Assembly: GCA_965284365.1 (NCBI GenBank) | Contig: OZ260079.1 | Coordinates: forward strand, 6,324,001 to 6,388,000 | Origin: Phragmitibacter sp965284365 | GTDB lineage: Bacteria > Verrucomicrobiota > Verrucomicrobiia > Verrucomicrobiales > Verrucomicrobiaceae | DNA length: 64,000 nt | Direction of reading: 5' to 3' | Notes under the pieces: model-generated | Seen by the model: only the letters and a program-made list of their open reading frames with translations | Databases searched by the model: none | Told to the model about the DNA's origin: nothing | Translations under genes and position numbers: made by a program | In this document: positions 1 to 8,259 of the stretch, piece after piece | How the letters are laid out: every line of letters begins with the position of its first letter | Numbering within the stretch: the first letter of the stretch is position 1

Positions 1-421
1 TCAAGGCCGCCAGGAAACGGTCCTTGGCCTGACTGGCTCGTTCCGCCTCCTTTTTCGCTGCGAGAAGTTCGTCTTCAAAACGCTCCCGTTCCAGAATGCG
101 AACGAAGATGGCATCGTATACCGGCCGGTCTTCCACCGTGCGCACGTCGACATTCACGAGGAAGGGGATGTCCTCCCGAGCCTTGTTTCTCAGGGGAAGG
201 TAAAGTTCGTCCACATGGCCGTTGATCTTCAGAGCAGGGAAGATGTGCGAGTCGCAAAACAGCCGCGCAGGAGGCGAAAGGAGATTTCTCAGATCCGTGA
301 TCGCGGGATCACCTCCCTCATAGTTCAACAACCCCAAAAGCGTCTGGTTGATGAACAGGATCCGACCGGTTTCCTCCAGTCTCATGAAACCACATGGTAA
401 AGTATGAAGGAACTCGTCCAT
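1..421 (-). CDS. PAS-domain sensor kinase, C-terminus outside window
   Basis: The reading frame is open from an ATG at 421 down to base 1 and leaves the window. The visible 140 residues begin MDEFLHTLPCGFMRLEE and form one PAS fold, including an RILFINQTLLGLLNYE core. A charged helix follows, ending in ASQAKDRFLAAL, which is the usual linker just before a histidine-kinase H-box (SHELRTPL). A PAS plus HisKA kinase is therefore expected, but the catalytic part is not visible. It starts 33 bases after the stop of the upstream rsbQ-like gene on the same strand, so the two are probably cotranscribed. In Bacillus the RsbQ partner RsbP carries a PAS domain and a PP2C phosphatase; here the linker points to a kinase. 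Partner inference is by analogy. Confidence 0.75.
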   Translation of the reverse strand, partial: MDEFLHTLPCGFMRLEETGRILFINQTLLGLLNYEGGDPAITDLRNLLSPPARLFCDSHIFPALKINGHVDELYLPLRNKAREDIPFLVNVDVRTVEDRPVYDAIFVRILERERFEDELLAAKKEAERASQAKDRFLAAL

Positions 422-454
422 GTCGTGGTTCTTCGGGCAGACGCCAGGTGACGG

Positions 455-1261
455 CTAAATTGCCTGCAAGTACTCCTTGAGGTGTAGCACTGTTTCTTCT
501 GGATGGCTGAGATGCGGGCAATGACCCGTGGCCTTCATGACCACAAACGTACTGTCCGGCCACACGCGATGCAAATATTCCCCTACAGCCATGGGCGCAA
601 TGCTGTCATCACTGCACTGCAGAATGAGCGAAGGGGTCGAAACTTTGGCCAGATCCGCACGATTGTCTGAGAAGAAAGTAGTCTGAGCGAACTCGCGGGC
701 AATCTTCGGATTCATCGCGCAAAAGCTTTGCTCCAGTTCCCGCGTCAGCTCGGGTTTATCAGCATTCTTCATCACCACCGGTGCCAGGAAACTGGCCCAC
801 CCCAGCCGATTCTTCTCCATCATGTCCAACAGTCCGCGCAGGTCGGCCTCCTCAAACCCGCCAAAATATTCCGGTGGGTGGTTGATATAGCAAGGGGATG
901 GCCCCAGGAGGATCAAAGTTTTGAAGAGTTTGGGAGCCATCTTGGCAGCCAGCATACCAATCATCCCGCTGACGGAATGCCCCACAAAAATCACCTCTTC
1001 CAGTTGGAGTTCCTGGCAGATGTCGATCACATCCTGGGCATACCCATCAAGGCGCCCATAGCGGATCGAACTGTAGGCAGAAGTATCGGATCTCCCTGAG
1101 CCAACATAGTCAAAGAGAACAATTCGGTATTCGTTCTCAAACGCGGGCGTGATGAACCGCCACATGTTCTGATCGCATCCGAACCCATGGGCAAACATCA
1201 TGGTCTGCGAACCATGACCGAATACCTTGACGTTGTTTCGGACAGTTATGGTTTGGGGCAT
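455..1261 (-). CDS. rsbQ: RsbQ-like alpha/beta hydrolase
   Basis: This 268-residue alpha/beta hydrolase closely resembles Bacillus RsbQ. It has the HGFGCDQNMW oxyanion region near residue 20, FDYVGSGRSD, the nucleophile elbow GHSVSG with Ser, the GPSPCYINHPPEY segment typical of RsbQ, LQCSDDSIAP with the acid Asp, and the catalytic His in ATGHCPHLSHPEE. RsbQ is required with the PAS phosphatase RsbP in energy-stress signalling and belongs to the same family as the plant receptors D14 and KAI2. The ATG at 1261 was chosen because GGAAG lies 5 bases upstream and the protein then starts at the RsbQ N-terminus. Longer upstream starts add sequence foreign to the family. It lies just upstream of the PAS kinase gene, which fits a ligand-hydrolase/PAS-sensor module. 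The ligand is unknown. Confidence 0.88.
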   Translation of the reverse strand: MPQTITVRNNVKVFGHGSQTMMFAHGFGCDQNMWRFITPAFENEYRIVLFDYVGSGRSDTSAYSSIRYGRLDGYAQDVIDICQELQLEEVIFVGHSVSGMIGMLAAKMAPKLFKTLILLGPSPCYINHPPEYFGGFEEADLRGLLDMMEKNRLGWASFLAPVVMKNADKPELTRELEQSFCAMNPKIAREFAQTTFFSDNRADLAKVSTPSLILQCSDDSIAPMAVGEYLHRVWPDSTFVVMKATGHCPHLSHPEETVLHLKEYLQAI

Positions 1262-1423
1262 GTAACTTCCAGAGTGACACCCCGTGCGATGGCCGCAAGT
1301 TAAATGCAGCCCTTCCAATGGAGCGACAACGCTGTGGCAATTCAATATTCCCAAGGCAAACGCAAAACAGCCCGCTTCCTCGACGGAAACGGGCTGCCAA
1401 AATGCTTGATGAATAAGCTGACC

Positions 1424-1918
1424 TTACCTCATCGGCTGCTCAAAGCCAGCTGGCAAGATGCCGTGCGGGCGCTGCGTCTTTATCGCAGGAGGACCATCGA
1501 GTTCAAATCCACCGCGATAAGGGCTCAACATATACTGACGCACTTCCTCATCGGTAATTGGCTTGGCCATGCTGTCAGCATTCGTGCTCACTGCTTGGAC
1601 ACTTCCATTCTGAATGATCGCTGGACTGTTCTCCGCAATAGTTTGACCACCAGCGGACACATCATTCCCGGGCTTGAAGAGGAAAAACGCTCCCACCATG
1701 GCCATGGCCGTAGCGGCACCCCAGCCCCATTTTGGAGTCAAAAGACCTTCAAAGTAGGTGTTAAACCGCTCCCAAAGCAGCCCGCGAGCCGATTGGTTCA
1801 GAATCTCTGAACGCTGCCGCATGTGAAATGCCCGCATAAAGTCGTCCACAAAATCCTCCGGCGGTTGCTCGTGACGCTTGAGCCGGATGAGGCTTTGGAT
1901 GTCTTGAAAGTCACTCAT
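1424..1918 (-). CDS. Putative anti-sigma factor, single-pass membrane protein
   Basis: This 164-residue protein has a charged N-terminal half (about residues 1-65, cytoplasmic) and one hydrophobic segment near residues 68-85 (WGAATAMAMVGAFFLF). A polar C-terminal part of about 75 residues would lie outside the membrane. It starts about 50 bases after the stop of the ECF sigma gene and runs in the same direction. This is the usual arrangement for an ECF sigma factor and its membrane-bound anti-sigma factor. I see no zinc-binding HxxxCxxC motif, so it would not be a classic ZAS-type anti-sigma. The functional call rests on topology and position only. Confidence 0.55.
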   Translation of the reverse strand: MSDFQDIQSLIRLKRHEQPPEDFVDDFMRAFHMRQRSEILNQSARGLLWERFNTYFEGLLTPKWGWGAATAMAMVGAFFLFKPGNDVSAGGQTIAENSPAIIQNGSVQAVSTNADSMAKPITDEEVRQYMLSPYRGGFELDGPPAIKTQRPHGILPAGFEQPMR

Positions 1919-1969
1919 AGGGGAGGAGTTAATATACTTGGAGTCTGGGGGGGTTGAAGTGAAAATCTG

Positions 1970-2560
1970 TTAATGTCGGAACTCCTCGAGATAATTCTGG
2001 AGTTGCCGGTGCGCGTAGAACAGTCTGGACCGGACCGTGCCTTCGCTAACACCGAGGATCTTGCTGATGTCAGCATGTTGTAATCCTTGAATGTCGTAGA
2101 GCGTTACCACTGTCCGGTGATCTTCAGACAGACGTTGCATCGCTTCGTTCAACCTTTTCTGCAGCTCGTGAATGTTAACGTCCTTCAAGGGATTCCCCCC
2201 CGAGGTCAGCTTGATGAAATCCGGGTCGTTTTGGATGCCGTTGTCCACGTCATCCAGGCTCAGCTTGGTGTAGCGGCCCCGCTTTTTCAGGAAGTTCAGC
2301 GTCATGTTGACGCTGATGGAGTAAATCCATGTGTAAAACGTGCTCTTCCCCTGAAACCGCTTCAGAGACCGGTAAGCCTTGGCAAAAATGTCCTGCAGGA
2401 GGTCGGCCGTGTCCTCCCGGTTGGAAGTCATATTGTACACCAGCCCGTAGAGCTTTGGAGTGTACTTTCTCACCAAGTCATCAAAGGCCGTCGTATCGCC
2501 ATCCTGAGCGCGTACGATCAAGTCTTGGTCCGGGTCGGGATTGTGTGGCCTATCTGACAT
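1970..2560 (-). CDS. ECF (RpoE-like) RNA polymerase sigma factor
   Basis: This 196-residue protein has the two conserved sigma regions of the ECF group. Region 2 spans about residues 20-95: DDLVRKYTPKLYGLVY, then DTADLLQDIFAKAYRSL, then the -10 recognition helix around FYTWIYSISVN. Region 4 spans about residues 135-190: LSEDHRTVVTLYDIQGL followed by the helix-turn-helix ADISKILGVSEGTVRSRL. There is no region 1.1 or 3. The ATG at 2560 starts MSDRPHNPDPDQDLI. Just upstream (2581-2593) is the small inverted repeat CATAC-GTT-GTATG, a possible regulator site. The downstream gene is the probable anti-sigma factor. It probably controls its own operon and an envelope or stress regulon, which is inference. 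Confidence 0.93.
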   Translation of the reverse strand: MSDRPHNPDPDQDLIVRAQDGDTTAFDDLVRKYTPKLYGLVYNMTSNREDTADLLQDIFAKAYRSLKRFQGKSTFYTWIYSISVNMTLNFLKKRGRYTKLSLDDVDNGIQNDPDFIKLTSGGNPLKDVNIHELQKRLNEAMQRLSEDHRTVVTLYDIQGLQHADISKILGVSEGTVRSRLFYAHRQLQNYLEEFRH

Positions 2561-2648
2561 GAGTTCTACTATCTAGTATCCATACGTTGTATGTACAGTC
2601 ACTTGGAGAGAAACATGCTGCCGAGGCACGGCGCAAGTCTTCTTTCTG

Positions 2649-3017
2649 CTAGGAGTCACTCTCCTGGGTGCGCCCTCGTTTCATCCGCACCGCCACCGCA
2701 TCTGTCCCCGGCAGAATCCGCTTCCGCAAGGTCACCTCCGCCTCGCAGACCAACTCATTCTCCAAAAACAATCCGATCAACTCCGCCGCCAGCGTCTCCA
2801 GCAACTTCCGGGAACGCGCCGCCGCCAGTGCCTTCGCCTGCAACGCCACGTCTGCATAATTCACCGTATCCTCGACCTCATCCCGCATCTCATCAAAGCC
2901 TCGCGACAACCCAAGACGAATATCCGCCGACACCATCTGCCAGACCGCCCGTTCCTCCTCCGGCACCCCGATCAGCACCGGCAGTTCCAACCCCAGAATG
3001 TGAATCTCGTCCTTCAT
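2649..3017 (-). CDS. folB: Dihydroneopterin aldolase family protein
   Basis: This 122-residue protein has the FolB layout: an N-terminal strand IHILGLELPVLIGVPEEER, the DTVNYADV segment with the conserved Tyr, the KLLETLAAELIGLFL helix with the conserved Glu, and a late basic strand VTLRKRILPG. FolB converts dihydroneopterin to 6-hydroxymethyl-dihydropterin in folate synthesis. It can also act as an epimerase in related pathways. The ATG at 3017 was chosen because a strong ribosome site, GAGGAAGGA, ends three bases upstream. Longer starts would add residues that overlap the preceding gene. It begins 26 bases after the GHL10 stop on the same strand. The usual folate neighbours folP and folK are not beside it. 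Confidence 0.82.
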   Translation of the reverse strand: MKDEIHILGLELPVLIGVPEEERAVWQMVSADIRLGLSRGFDEMRDEVEDTVNYADVALQAKALAAARSRKLLETLAAELIGLFLENELVCEAEVTLRKRILPGTDAVAVRMKRGRTQESDS

Positions 3018-3043
3018 TATCCTTCCTCGATCCTTCACCCACG

Positions 3044-4552
3044 TCATCGTGCCGCCACAGGTCCCGCCAAACCGGTATTTCCCAGCGCCCGCACCGCGAT
3101 TGCGCGGTATTCCGGCTTCATGGCAAAAGTCTTCGTCTCGGCAGGCAGCAAGGTCTTGCCGACCCATTTTCCATTCTCATAGGTTTGCACGAACCACCAT
3201 TTTACAAAGGTCTCTAGTCGCGCATCCTGCATCCCCCAGGTGGCCTGCCCCGGCAGCAGGGTTATCATGGGAGCCGTGGTCGGCGTGTCCGTCCCCAGCC
3301 AGGAAGCGGAGGGCGGCACGGCAAACTCCTCGTAGGCGCGGGCCTTGCACACATCTGCCAGCTTGCCGAGGTTCTTTCCCAGCGCGGAGTAGTTCCAATG
3401 AATGTGCCCCGGCGGCATGTAGGGCGCACGCTCACGCGTGTAGCTGATCTGCCGGAGAATCTCAGTCGCCTGCCGGTCCTTCAAAACACGGTCCGAAGCG
3501 ATACCGGGCCACACATGCCGCCGCGCCGTATTCTGCGTCAGCCACCAGTCGAAGAGCTTCGGGAAACTCAGATTTTTCGGTTCCGTCGGCCAGTAAAGCT
3601 GCGGTGCCATGTAGTCACACCAGCCCTGCTGTAGCCACTTCAGGGAATCCGCCGCCAGTGCCTCATACGGATCGAGCGCTCCTTTGGCATAACCTTCCGG
3701 ATAGTTCGGCCGCCAGATGCCAAAGGGGCTAAGCCCATACCGCACCCAGGCTTTCTCCTGTTTCACCGCCAGATACGAATCGCGCACAAAGGTGTTCACA
3801 TTCTCGCGCCGCCATTCGGAGCGATCCAGCTTCCCACCGCCAGCCACATAGGCATTCCAGGTGCGGTCGTCCTGAAACGGGATCACGCCGCCGCTGTTCG
3901 CCTTGAGAGGATATGGGTAAAAATAATCGTCCATGTGGACGCCATCCACATTGTAGCGGCGCACCACATCCAGGATGACCGCCAGGCTGCGTGCCCGCAC
4001 GCCCGGCTCCCCGGGATCCATCCACTGATCCACTCCATACCAACTGCACCACTCCGGATTCTGGAGGCTGACGTGGTTGCCTGCCGCCGGAAATCGTTTG
4101 CCCGCCAGTGCCCGGAAGGGATTGAACCACGCATGCAGTTCCATGCCCCGGGCGTGGCACTCCTTGATCATGAAGTCCAGCGGATCCCAGACGGGATCGG
4201 GAGCCTTCCCCATGCCGCCCGTCAGCCACGGTGACCATGGCTCGATGGTGGACTGGTAGACCGCATCCCCCGCAGGCCGCACTTGAAAGACGATGGCATT
4301 TAGCTTCAGCGCCGCCGCCTTTTCAACGATCTCCAGCAATTGCGCTTGTAGCTTGGCCGTCGGTTGGTCCGGATCATAGGGCCAGTCCACGCCTCGCACC
4401 GTCGCCACCCAGGCCCCGCGAAACTCCCGCAGAGGAGCCGGCGGCTGCGGGATCTGCGCCTCCAGCAAGCCCGCGCCCGTCAGCAGCAACGCCAGCCCGG
4501 CAACGGCCGCCAGTTTGAACTTAGAGTTGAAGCGGAGCCTGATACTATCCAT
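3044..4552 (-). CDS. Secreted GHL10-family glycoside hydrolase-like protein
   Basis: About 502 residues. It begins with a basic segment and a hydrophobic stretch (LAAVAGLALLLTGAGLLEAQ), a signal peptide or anchor. The rest matches the glycosyl hydrolase-like 10 (GHL10, DUF187) TIM barrel: EFRGAWVATVRGVDWP, LNAIVFQVRPAGDAVY, MELHAWFNPFRA, VDGVHMDDYFYPYP and WCDYMAPQLYW. These are the conserved strand ends of the family, and the Asp pair in HMDDYF lies at the proposed active site. A short beta-rich tail with a fibronectin-like look follows. The ATG at 4552 was preferred over one at 4576 because it gives a compact basic n-region. The family is often linked to cell-wall or exopolysaccharide cleavage. 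The substrate is not readable here. Confidence 0.85.
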   Translation of the reverse strand: MDSIRLRFNSKFKLAAVAGLALLLTGAGLLEAQIPQPPAPLREFRGAWVATVRGVDWPYDPDQPTAKLQAQLLEIVEKAAALKLNAIVFQVRPAGDAVYQSTIEPWSPWLTGGMGKAPDPVWDPLDFMIKECHARGMELHAWFNPFRALAGKRFPAAGNHVSLQNPEWCSWYGVDQWMDPGEPGVRARSLAVILDVVRRYNVDGVHMDDYFYPYPLKANSGGVIPFQDDRTWNAYVAGGGKLDRSEWRRENVNTFVRDSYLAVKQEKAWVRYGLSPFGIWRPNYPEGYAKGALDPYEALAADSLKWLQQGWCDYMAPQLYWPTEPKNLSFPKLFDWWLTQNTARRHVWPGIASDRVLKDRQATEILRQISYTRERAPYMPPGHIHWNYSALGKNLGKLADVCKARAYEEFAVPPSASWLGTDTPTTAPMITLLPGQATWGMQDARLETFVKWWFVQTYENGKWVGKTLLPAETKTFAMKPEYRAIAVRALGNTGLAGPVAAR

Positions 4553-4608
4553 GCACAAAGGAATCAGGATTAACAAGATCGTTGGCCGTAACCGATTGTT
4601 TTGTTTAT

Positions 4609-4977
4609 TTATTGCCGGGCCACGTAGTCCACCACCAGCACTTTATCAATGATCGGCCGCAAACCCGCACCAAAGGCCTTGTGATCCGGATGGGGCAGAT
4701 AGACCTCCAGACCCGCCTTGTCCTTGAAGCTCAGGAAAAAGCAGTGCGTGAACCCATCATCCTTGCCCTCGGGGCTGACGTTCGTGCCCCACTCCAGGGA
4801 AACGATGGTGTCGATCTGGCTCTTCAGCTTCATGAAAGACTCCTCCACGGCCTTCACTTGCTCCGGCGTGGCGGAATCCTTGAACTTGAAGAGAACAACG
4901 TGGCGGTACGGGGCATCGGCAGCGAGAGCGGTCATGGTAAGGAGAAGTAACGTGGCGAAGACGGTTAGAAGTTTCAT
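4609..4977 (-). CDS. Secreted Dabb-domain (stress-responsive A/B barrel) protein
   Basis: This 122-residue protein starts MKLLTVFATLLLLTMTALAA, a clear signal peptide. The remainder is one Dabb ferredoxin-like domain: YRHVVLFKFKDSATPEQV, then LEWGTNVSPEGKDDGFTHCFFLSF, then YLPHPDHKAF, ending VVDYVA. Dabb domains form dimeric alpha/beta barrels. Members include stress proteins and small enzymes, so no reaction can be named. The ATG at 4977 is chosen because the longer frame lacks a signal peptide at its start. Its 5' end faces the divergent pgi gene, 92 bases away, so the gap must hold both promoters. Confidence 0.85.
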   Translation of the reverse strand: MKLLTVFATLLLLTMTALAADAPYRHVVLFKFKDSATPEQVKAVEESFMKLKSQIDTIVSLEWGTNVSPEGKDDGFTHCFFLSFKDKAGLEVYLPHPDHKAFGAGLRPIIDKVLVVDYVARQ

Positions 4978-5069
4978 GCTACGATACTGAGCGGGCGGCG
5001 GCAACCGGTCAAGCCCCCGGGAGGTTTCCTCCTTGCGTGTGGCGTCAAGTCTGCTTCTATGGCGGCCCA

Positions 5070-6656
5070 ATGAACCTGTGGAAACGCTTTCAAGATTCTT
5101 TCGTCCGCTACCCTGACCTGGGCATCTCTCTGGACTACAGCCGGATTGATTTGGCCCCGGATTTCTTCAACAAGATGGCGCCGCTCACCGCGAAGGCGTT
5201 GGAGGACATGAAAGCTCTCGAAGCGGGTGGCATTGCCAATCCCGATGAGCAACGCATGGTCGGCCACTACTGGCTACGCAATGCCAGCCTCGCGCCCACG
5301 CCGGAGCTTCAAAAAGGCATTTCCGACGATATCGCGGACAGCAAGTCCTTCGCCGCAGACGTGCATTCAGGCAAAATCGCCCCTCCCACCGGCGGCAAAT
5401 TCACCAACATCCTCATCGTCGGCATTGGCGGCTCCGCACTGGGCCCACAGTTCATCACCGACGCGCTGGTGGACACTGCCTCGGCTCCGGTGAAGACCTA
5501 TTTCTTCGATAACACCGACCCCGATGGCATGAAGCGCGTCATCGCGGCCATCGGCAAGGAACTGCCGAACACCCTCACGGTGGTTATCTCCAAATCCGGT
5601 GGCACCCCGGAAACGCGCAATGGCATGTTGGTCGCTCAGGCTGCTTACGAAAGCGCTGGCCTCGACTTCCCGAAATACGCCGTGGCCGTGACCGGCACCA
5701 AGGCCAACAACATCAACAGCAAGCTGGAAGCTTATGCCTCCCAGAATGGCTGGATGAAGATCTTCCCCATGACCGACTGGGTGGGCGGCCGCACTTCGGT
5801 GCTCAGCACCGTGGGCCTGGTCCCCATGGCACTGCAAGGCGTCAATGTGGATGAAATCCTCGCGGGAGCTGCCGCCATGGATGAGAAGACCCGGACACTG
5901 CCGGTGGAAAAGAATCTCGCCATGCTCCTGGCCCTCATGTGGTACAGCGCCGGCAATGGCAAAGGCGCCAAGGACATGGTCGTGCTGCCTTATAAGGATC
6001 GCTTCATGCTGCTGAGCAAGTATCTCCAGCAGCTCGTCATGGAATCGCTCGGCAAGGAGTATGACCTGGCAGGCAACAAGGTGAACCAGGGTATCGCCGT
6101 CTACGGCAACAAAGGCTCCACCGACCAACATGCCTATGTGCAGCAACTGCGCGACGGCGTGAACAACTTCTTCGCGACCTTCATCGAAGTGCGCCAGGGG
6201 TCGGATACCCCGCAGCTCGAAGTCGAGCCGGACACGACTCCCGGCGACTTCCTCCAGGGCTTCCTGCGCGGCACCCGCAAGGCGCTTTTTGAAAGCGGAC
6301 GTGAGTCCGTCACCATCAGCTTGAGCGAACCAAGCGCCTTTAATGTGGGCGTCGTCGTAGCCCTGTATGAGCGCGCCGTCTCCTTCTACGCGAGCCTGGT
6401 GAACATCAATGCATATCACCAGCCGGGTGTGGAAGCGGGCAAAAAAGCCGCAGGCGACTACCTGAACGTGCTGGCAAAGACTCGCGAGGCGCTGGCCAAG
6501 GCCGGCTCCGGCACCGCGGATGAGATTGCCCAGGCGATTTCGTCGGACCCGGAAGAAGTTTACCACTGCCTGACCCACCTTGCTGCGAATCATACCAAGG
6601 TGAAGGTCACTCTGGGCGATTCCCCGGCTGCCGACGCATTTTCCTGGAGCGCCTGA
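5070..6656 (+). CDS. pgi: Glucose-6-phosphate isomerase
   Basis: This 528-residue protein interconverts glucose 6-phosphate and fructose 6-phosphate in the cytoplasm. Two SIS sugar-isomerase domains are visible: the first around residues 115-290 with ILIVGIGGSALGPQF and VISKSGGTPETRNG, the second around 310-500. Family signatures include MTDWVGGRTSVLSTVGL, GSTDQHAYVQQLRDG with the catalytic Glu/His region, and NINAYHQPGVEAGKKAA. The ATG at 5070 starts MNLWKRFQDSFVRY; an ATG at 5059 runs into a stop after four codons. Length and motifs are complete. It is followed 60 bases later by a small membrane-protein gene on the same strand. The large minus-strand frame over this gene is an antisense shadow. 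Confidence 0.97.
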   Translation: MNLWKRFQDSFVRYPDLGISLDYSRIDLAPDFFNKMAPLTAKALEDMKALEAGGIANPDEQRMVGHYWLRNASLAPTPELQKGISDDIADSKSFAADVHSGKIAPPTGGKFTNILIVGIGGSALGPQFITDALVDTASAPVKTYFFDNTDPDGMKRVIAAIGKELPNTLTVVISKSGGTPETRNGMLVAQAAYESAGLDFPKYAVAVTGTKANNINSKLEAYASQNGWMKIFPMTDWVGGRTSVLSTVGLVPMALQGVNVDEILAGAAAMDEKTRTLPVEKNLAMLLALMWYSAGNGKGAKDMVVLPYKDRFMLLSKYLQQLVMESLGKEYDLAGNKVNQGIAVYGNKGSTDQHAYVQQLRDGVNNFFATFIEVRQGSDTPQLEVEPDTTPGDFLQGFLRGTRKALFESGRESVTISLSEPSAFNVGVVVALYERAVSFYASLVNINAYHQPGVEAGKKAAGDYLNVLAKTREALAKAGSGTADEIAQAISSDPEEVYHCLTHLAANHTKVKVTLGDSPAADAFSWSA

Positions 6657-6715
6657 CGGCATTTCCCTCGCTTTTCGATCCTTCCTTCGTGTAGGATTTT
6701 GACCCATCTGACTGC

Positions 6716-7138
6716 ATGACCCCGTCCCTCCTCGTTCTGGCCCAAGCCAAGACGGAAGTTGAGAACTTCCCTCTCGGCTACCAGATCGCCTGCATTCTTC
6801 TCACCGGGGTGTTCCTGCTGACCTTCAGCATCGCGCGCAATCCGCGCGGCTGGCGGCGCCTCTTTCAGTCGAAGTTTTCGAAAACCAGCGAGCTGTCCGT
6901 GAACAAAAACAAGCGGATCGACGAGATGATCAAAAAACACGGCATCTCGATATCAATGATCTTCCTGGTGGGCGCGGTGACTTGTTTTGTACTGGGCGCG
7001 ACCTATCGCTACCGGATCAAGGCCAAGCAGGAAACAAGAGACGAACAGTTCCAGCGCATGGACCTCGAGCGTTTCAAAGCAGGCGCCCCCGCCAGTGAAG
7101 GCCGGAAGTACGAGCCAGAGCCAAAGCAGCGCCGCTGA
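6716..7138 (+). CDS. Small two-span membrane protein of unknown function
   Basis: This 140-residue protein begins MTPSLLVLAQAKTEVEN. Two hydrophobic helices are visible, near residues 24-40 (IACILLTGVFLLTFSI) and 80-98 (MIFLVGAVTCFVLGATY). Between them is a basic loop (RGWRRLFQSKFSKTSE), and the tail is charged and Arg/Lys/Glu rich. By the positive-inside rule the loop and tail are cytoplasmic or the protein is a hairpin. I do not recognise a family. It follows pgi by 60 bases and may share its transcript. No promoter or terminator is obvious between them. Confidence 0.7.
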   Translation: MTPSLLVLAQAKTEVENFPLGYQIACILLTGVFLLTFSIARNPRGWRRLFQSKFSKTSELSVNKNKRIDEMIKKHGISISMIFLVGAVTCFVLGATYRYRIKAKQETRDEQFQRMDLERFKAGAPASEGRKYEPEPKQRR

Positions 7139-7146
7139 TTCGTTCC

Positions 7147-7600
7147 CTCAGTCGTGGTGGCGGGCCTCCGGCACGCCTTCCGCTATATCTACAGCCTTGG
7201 TGGCGGCATTCGCTTCTCAGCTCCGCAGGCCGACACGCCCGTATTACTCAGTCGTGGTGCCGGGCCTCCGGCACGCCCGTATTTTCCGACTTCCATGATA
7301 ACATGGCACTAGGATGGAACGGTGGCTTCCGCAGCTTTACCCATATTTTCCTAGTCGGTGCATGACGTCCGTTACACGGCTGGTCGTGCTCGAACGCCAA
7401 CGCCGTTCTCCTTAATGCTTTGGCGCGCTTGAACGCCAACGGCGTTCTGTCGTAAAGCCCAGGGTTGCGCGAAGACGCAACCCTGGGAAACGGATCACGC
7501 ACGGCAACTCTGAAAGAGTTGTGTCAAAAAGGCTTCATCATGCACCTGGAAGTTGCGAGAGTACTCATCCATGGTGGTGGGCCCCCGGCACACCTCTGGG
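7147..7600. repeat. Composite hairpin-rich repeat cluster
   Basis: A stretch without a credible gene is packed with short repeats. A unit reading tcagtcgtggtg, then cgggcctccggcacgcc, occurs at 7147 and again exactly 100 bases later at 7247, with a decayed third copy near 7575. The second copy forms a 7-bp stem GTGCCGG/CCGGCAC at 7257-7274. The element gaacgccaacg-cgttc occurs at 7392-7408 and 7431-7447; the latter is GAACGCC-AAC-GGCGTTC. A perfect 12-bp stem lies at 7458-7487 and a 6-bp stem CAACTC/GAGTTG at 7505-7521. The pattern resembles dispersed palindromic repeats known from PVC genomes. It contributes nothing that I can call a gene. Confidence 0.7.
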
Positions 7601-7694
7601 GTGCAGCGCTTCGCGGCGCATCGCTTCTATCTTACCCAACGCATGAAGATTTCCTCTCACCACTTTTCCATATCTCTGGCCAAATGACCGAAAC

Positions 7695-7787
7695 GGCTAA
7701 CCATGCGCTGCAGCAAACCCGGGGGGGGGGGTCGTGGTCGCAACAGTTGCGCCCCGTTCGCCTGATCGCTGAGCTTGGATCATTGCG
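7695..7787 (+). other. attC-like integron recombination site (decayed)
   Basis: The left end reads GGCTAAC (7695-7701), a spacer, then GCTGCAGC (7707-7714). The right end reads GCTGAGC (7768-7774), then a spacer and CATTGCG. GCTGCAGC pairs with GCTGAGC if one G is left unpaired, which is the extrahelical-base signature of attC sites. GGCTAAC fits the RYYYAAC core. The right core should be GTTRRRY but reads ATTGCGC, so the site looks inactive. The interior holds an 11-base G run at 7721-7731. An ORF starts four bases after the site, as integron cassettes do. No integrase gene is in the window. Confidence 0.45.
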
Positions 7788-7790
7788 CAA

Positions 7791-8084
7791 ATGAAAACAG
7801 CCGCGACTACTTTCAAAGTGCATTCCGTATTCTTTCTCACCGGAAGAAAAGTTACTGTCCTTGGCGGCATTATAAAAGACGGCAGCGTAAAAGCGGGAAT
7901 GATAGCCAGGGTGCTTGTGGATGGTGGTTTATTTATGGTTGCCACCATCAACAGTGTCGAAGCCATAAAGTCTGAATCCGATAAATGCAATGTTGGATTG
8001 ATTCTCGATACACCGGAAGAAGAAACTCGGAAACTCTGGAAGGCGCTGTGCTTGCCGGGCGATATTATCACTATCGAAGAATGA
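7791..8084 (+). CDS. Small beta-barrel protein resembling EF-Tu domain II
   Basis: This 97-residue protein has a series of strands that matches the domain II fold of translational GTPases: VHSVFFLTGRKVTVLGGIIKDG, then SVKAGMIARVL, INSVEAIKSESDKCNVGLILD and LCLPGDIITI. EF-Tu family members show xFxIxGRGxVVTGxIxxGxxxxGD at the same positions. There is no GTPase domain, so it is a free-standing barrel of unknown role. The ATG at 7791 lies directly behind the attC-like site. This and the next three genes are all short, on the plus strand and unrelated to each other, like cassettes. The gene itself looks intact. Confidence 0.65.
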   Translation: MKTAATTFKVHSVFFLTGRKVTVLGGIIKDGSVKAGMIARVLVDGGLFMVATINSVEAIKSESDKCNVGLILDTPEEETRKLWKALCLPGDIITIEE

Positions 8085-8259
8085 CAACCACGAAGCCCAA
8101 CTAGTCACTACAGACAATAAATTGTACTGGCGCGGTTCGTGTTTGATTTTTAACGTTGAGCCAAGAGCACCGCGCTCAGTCCAGCATACGCTCCATGGCT
8201 AATACGCTCGAAACGCAAATGGTTGACTATCGCCTCGGCGAGGTTGTCAAAGTTACGCC

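Noticed and set aside
5367..6707. Large minus-strand ORF opposite pgi
   Set aside because: It lies entirely over a well-supported pgi gene and has no family match; similar shadows lie at 29272-30579 and 39682-41064.
7697..7823. Short coding frames across the attC-like site
   Set aside because: They cover the attC-like site and the G run, with no ribosome site, and look like translations of a non-coding repeat.
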